DNA from: Pseudomonadota bacterium | GTDB taxonomy: Bacteria; Pseudomonadota; Alphaproteobacteria; Rhizobiales; Aestuariivirgaceae | Assembly: GCA_963205315.1 (NCBI GenBank) | Contig: CAUJIO010000007.1 | Location: 1 to 34,821, forward strand | Length of the DNA stretch: 34,821 nt | Direction of reading: 5' to 3' | Shown: positions 33,243 to 34,821 of the stretch, one piece after another | Layout: every line of letters starts with the position of its first letter | Numbering within the stretch: position 1 is the stretch's first letter | Position numbers and translations under genes: made by a program | The notes under the pieces: generated by a model | Told to the model about the DNA's origin: nothing | Databases searched by the model: none | Seen by the model: only the letters and a program-made list of their open reading frames with translations

Positions 33243-34357
33243 GCCAGACTCCCGCCATGCGCGATGGCCTTGCCGCTCGAAGGGTCGAACAAATGCAGGT
33301 CGGATGCCGCGACATTCAAGGCAACACCAGTGCCCGGCTTTAACGCCACGCGCTCATGCGCCACCGAGACGACGGTACGACCGTCGATATCCACGGCAAC
33401 ATGTGTCTGGTCGCCCAGCCACTGGCACGACAGGATCTTGCCCTTGATCGCACCTTCGCCCACATGCAGCGCATGCGGCCTGATGCCGACGGAAACCGCA
33501 TGGTTCTTCGACAACAAGGCTCGCACCGCGTCCGACAGGTCTGAGGCCGCGTAAGACAGGACGGTGCCACCACCCAGTGCTAAGTTGATGGCCTTGCCTT
33601 CCGTCGTCACGGCTGCGTTGAACACATTCATCGGCGGCTCGCCAATGAATGTGCCGGTGAAGAGATTGGCGGGCCTGGCCTTCAGTTCCGCCGGTGTCGC
33701 ATACTGTTGCAGTTCGCCACCTTCCATCACCGCGATTCGATCCGCCAGCGCATTGGCCTCGGTCTGGTCGTGGGTCACGAGGATTGTCGTGCACTTGTGT
33801 TCGCGCAGGTAGTGCTTGATGCGGCCACGCAGGATGGCACGCAATTGCGGTTCGAGCTGGCCCATCGGCTCATCGAGCAGATAGAGCCCGGCCTGACGGA
33901 CAAGCGCGCGTCCAAGGCTGGCGCGTTGCTGCTGGCCACCAGAGACCGAGGACGGATAGCGGTTGAGGATGTCGGAAATCTCCAGCATGTCGGCCATTGC
34001 CTTGACGCGCGACTCTTGCTCGGCCGCCGAGAGCTTCGAGGATTTGAGCGCGAAGGAGATGTTCTCGGCAATCGTCAGAGGCGGATAGAGAGAATAGGCC
34101 TCAAAGGCCATGGCAACGCCGCGCCGCGCCGGAGGCAGCGTATGTATCGCCTTGCCATCGAGCGCGATGGTGCCGTTCGACACGTCCTCAAATCCGGCAA
34201 TCATGCGCAGGGTCGAGGTCTTGCCGCAGCCCGACGAGCCAAGCAGGGCGACGATCTCGCCCGGCTTCACGACAAGATCGAGAGCCTTCACCGCATGCAC
34301 CGGCGCCTTGCGCGACTGGTAGATCTTGTCCACCTTGCTGATGACGAGTTCACCCAT
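33239..34357 (-). CDS. ABC transporter ATP-binding protein, GlpT-like (polyol uptake)
   Basis: This 372-residue ATPase of the carbohydrate-uptake CUT1/MalK class has Walker A GSSGCGKTS (Lys46), signature SVSGGQQQRASLGRAL, Walker B LYLLDEPMGQLE, switch His in VTHDQTEA and a C-terminal TOBE-type regulatory domain. The Q-loop glutamine is replaced by Glu86 (MAFEAYSLYPPLT) and the D-loop reads GQLE, features I associate with the paired GlpS/GlpT ATPases of the rhizobial glycerol transporter GlpSTPQV. The start at 34357 overlaps the upstream gene's stop by eight bases; the frame further up is a shadow of that gene. The permease and binding-protein genes are not in the window. Confidence 0.85.
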   Translation of the reverse strand: MGELVISKVDKIYQSRKAPVHAVKALDLVVKPGEIVALLGSSGCGKTSTLRMIAGFEDVSNGTIALDGKAIHTLPPARRGVAMAFEAYSLYPPLTIAENISFALKSSKLSAAEQESRVKAMADMLEISDILNRYPSSVSGGQQQRASLGRALVRQAGLYLLDEPMGQLEPQLRAILRGRIKHYLREHKCTTILVTHDQTEANALADRIAVMEGGELQQYATPAELKARPANLFTGTFIGEPPMNVFNAAVTTEGKAINLALGGGTVLSYAASDLSDAVRALLSKNHAVSVGIRPHALHVGEGAIKGKILSCQWLGDQTHVAVDIDGRTVVSVAHERVALKPGTGVALNVAASDLHLFDPSSGKAIAHGGSLA

Positions 34358-34821
34358 TGAGACGCTCACCTGTGTGCTGGTCGAAGAGATGCGTGCCTGC
34401 GGCGGCAAATGTCGCGTGCAGCTTCGTTCCTGGTTCAGGTACATGCGCTGCCGAGGAGGGCAGCGAGGCGAGGAACTCCCACCCGCCGTCCGACCTCAGC
34501 AGCAGCACGATGCGCTCGTTCAGCGGCGTCACCGCCATGACCGTGGCTACGAGTCCCGCTGTGCCTGAAATATTCACGGCTTCGGGCCGCACGGCAAATG
34601 TGACATTGCGTCCCCCGAGCGCAGCATAGCGGTTGTCGATCGCAATCTGTACGCCACCCAGTGACACGCTGGTCTTGCTGGTCTCGCTCTTGATGGTTGT
34701 ATCGATGGTATTGATCGACGGATCGCCAAACAGCCGCGCCACGCTCAGGTTGGCGGGCTTGAGGTAGATGTCTTCCGGCGTCGCTGTCTGAATGAAGCCA
34801 CCGCCACCCAGAACCGCGATG
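34350..34821 (-). CDS. ABC transporter ATP-binding protein, GlpS-like, C-terminal part (runs off right edge)
   Basis: The open frame continues past 34821, giving the last 156 residues. They read IAVLGGGGFIQTATPEDIYL, then KPANLSVARLFGDPSINT and FAVRPEAVNIS, which is the end of the ATPase domain and the TOBE-type regulatory domain of a MalK/UgpC-class ABC ATPase. An internal GTG at 34742 is not the start, since homology runs straight through it. Next to a second ATPase of the same class, this matches the GlpS-GlpT pair of rhizobial glycerol-type transporters. The catalytic motifs lie outside the window. Confidence 0.8.
   Translation of the reverse strand, partial: IAVLGGGGFIQTATPEDIYLKPANLSVARLFGDPSINTIDTTIKSETSKTSVSLGGVQIAIDNRYAALGGRNVTFAVRPEAVNISGTAGLVATVMAVTPLNERIVLLLRSDGGWEFLASLPSSAAHVPEPGTKLHATFAAAGTHLFDQHTGERLNG

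Noticed and set aside
1-34821. CRISPR array or retron-type element
   Set aside because: No regularly spaced direct repeats, cas, reverse transcriptase or related genes were seen on either strand.

Overview
The window is a high-GC stretch of alphaproteobacterial chromosome, most likely Hyphomicrobiales (Rhizobiales). The evidence is the conserved gene orders ahcY - PAS kinase - tsaE/phosphotransferase - murU - addB - addA - trxA and HPr - EIIA - hprK - chvG - chvI ... pckA, the short one-domain HprK, and the rhizobial type of IS3 transposase. Genus cannot be told from the sequence.

Region 1 (1-1810) is accessory DNA: the first codons of an IS110-family transposase (running off the left edge) abut an IS3-family orfB that has lost its orfA and left end, followed by a small lysine/glutamine-rich hypothetical gene. 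It stops at a tRNA-Arg(CCG) gene (1811-1887, minus), a usual kind of island boundary. Region 2 (1973-9025) holds a zinc alcohol dehydrogenase, polA, selO and ahcY. polA carries an in-frame palindromic DNA insertion in its inter-domain linker. The selO/ahcY divergent promoter holds a perfect 20-bp palindrome resembling a SahR operator.

Region 3 (9126-20505, all plus) is a tightly coupled run: a DivL-like PAS kinase with Tyr in place of the phospho-accepting His, a TsaE-AmgK fusion, MurU, AddB, AddA, then thioredoxin. It joins cell-cycle signalling, tRNA t6A modification, cell-wall recycling and double-strand break repair. Region 4 (20554-26849) is convergent to it: HPr, mannose-type EIIA, HprK, ChvG and ChvI on the minus strand form a regulatory phosphotransfer and acid/envelope-stress two-component module. 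A divergent HugZ-like flavoprotein gene and pckA (gluconeogenesis) lie beside it.

Region 5 (26973-29149) has a TauE/SafE permease, a MarR-type regulator with a Cys/His tail, a 15-bp-arm inverted repeat, and a secreted protein with an EF-hand-like loop, divergent from the regulator. Region 6 (29154-34821, minus) is a polyol catabolic operon that runs off the right edge: two GlpS/GlpT-like ABC ATPases (the first partial), an EryA-like FGGY kinase, a D-2-hydroxyacid dehydrogenase and a GlpD/EryB-type flavin dehydrogenase.

No CRISPR array, rRNA, prophage or defence island was seen. The most unusual signals are the selfish-looking palindrome inside polA, the IS110/IS3 junction, and the regulator/inverted-repeat/secreted-protein pair at 27.7-29.1 kb.
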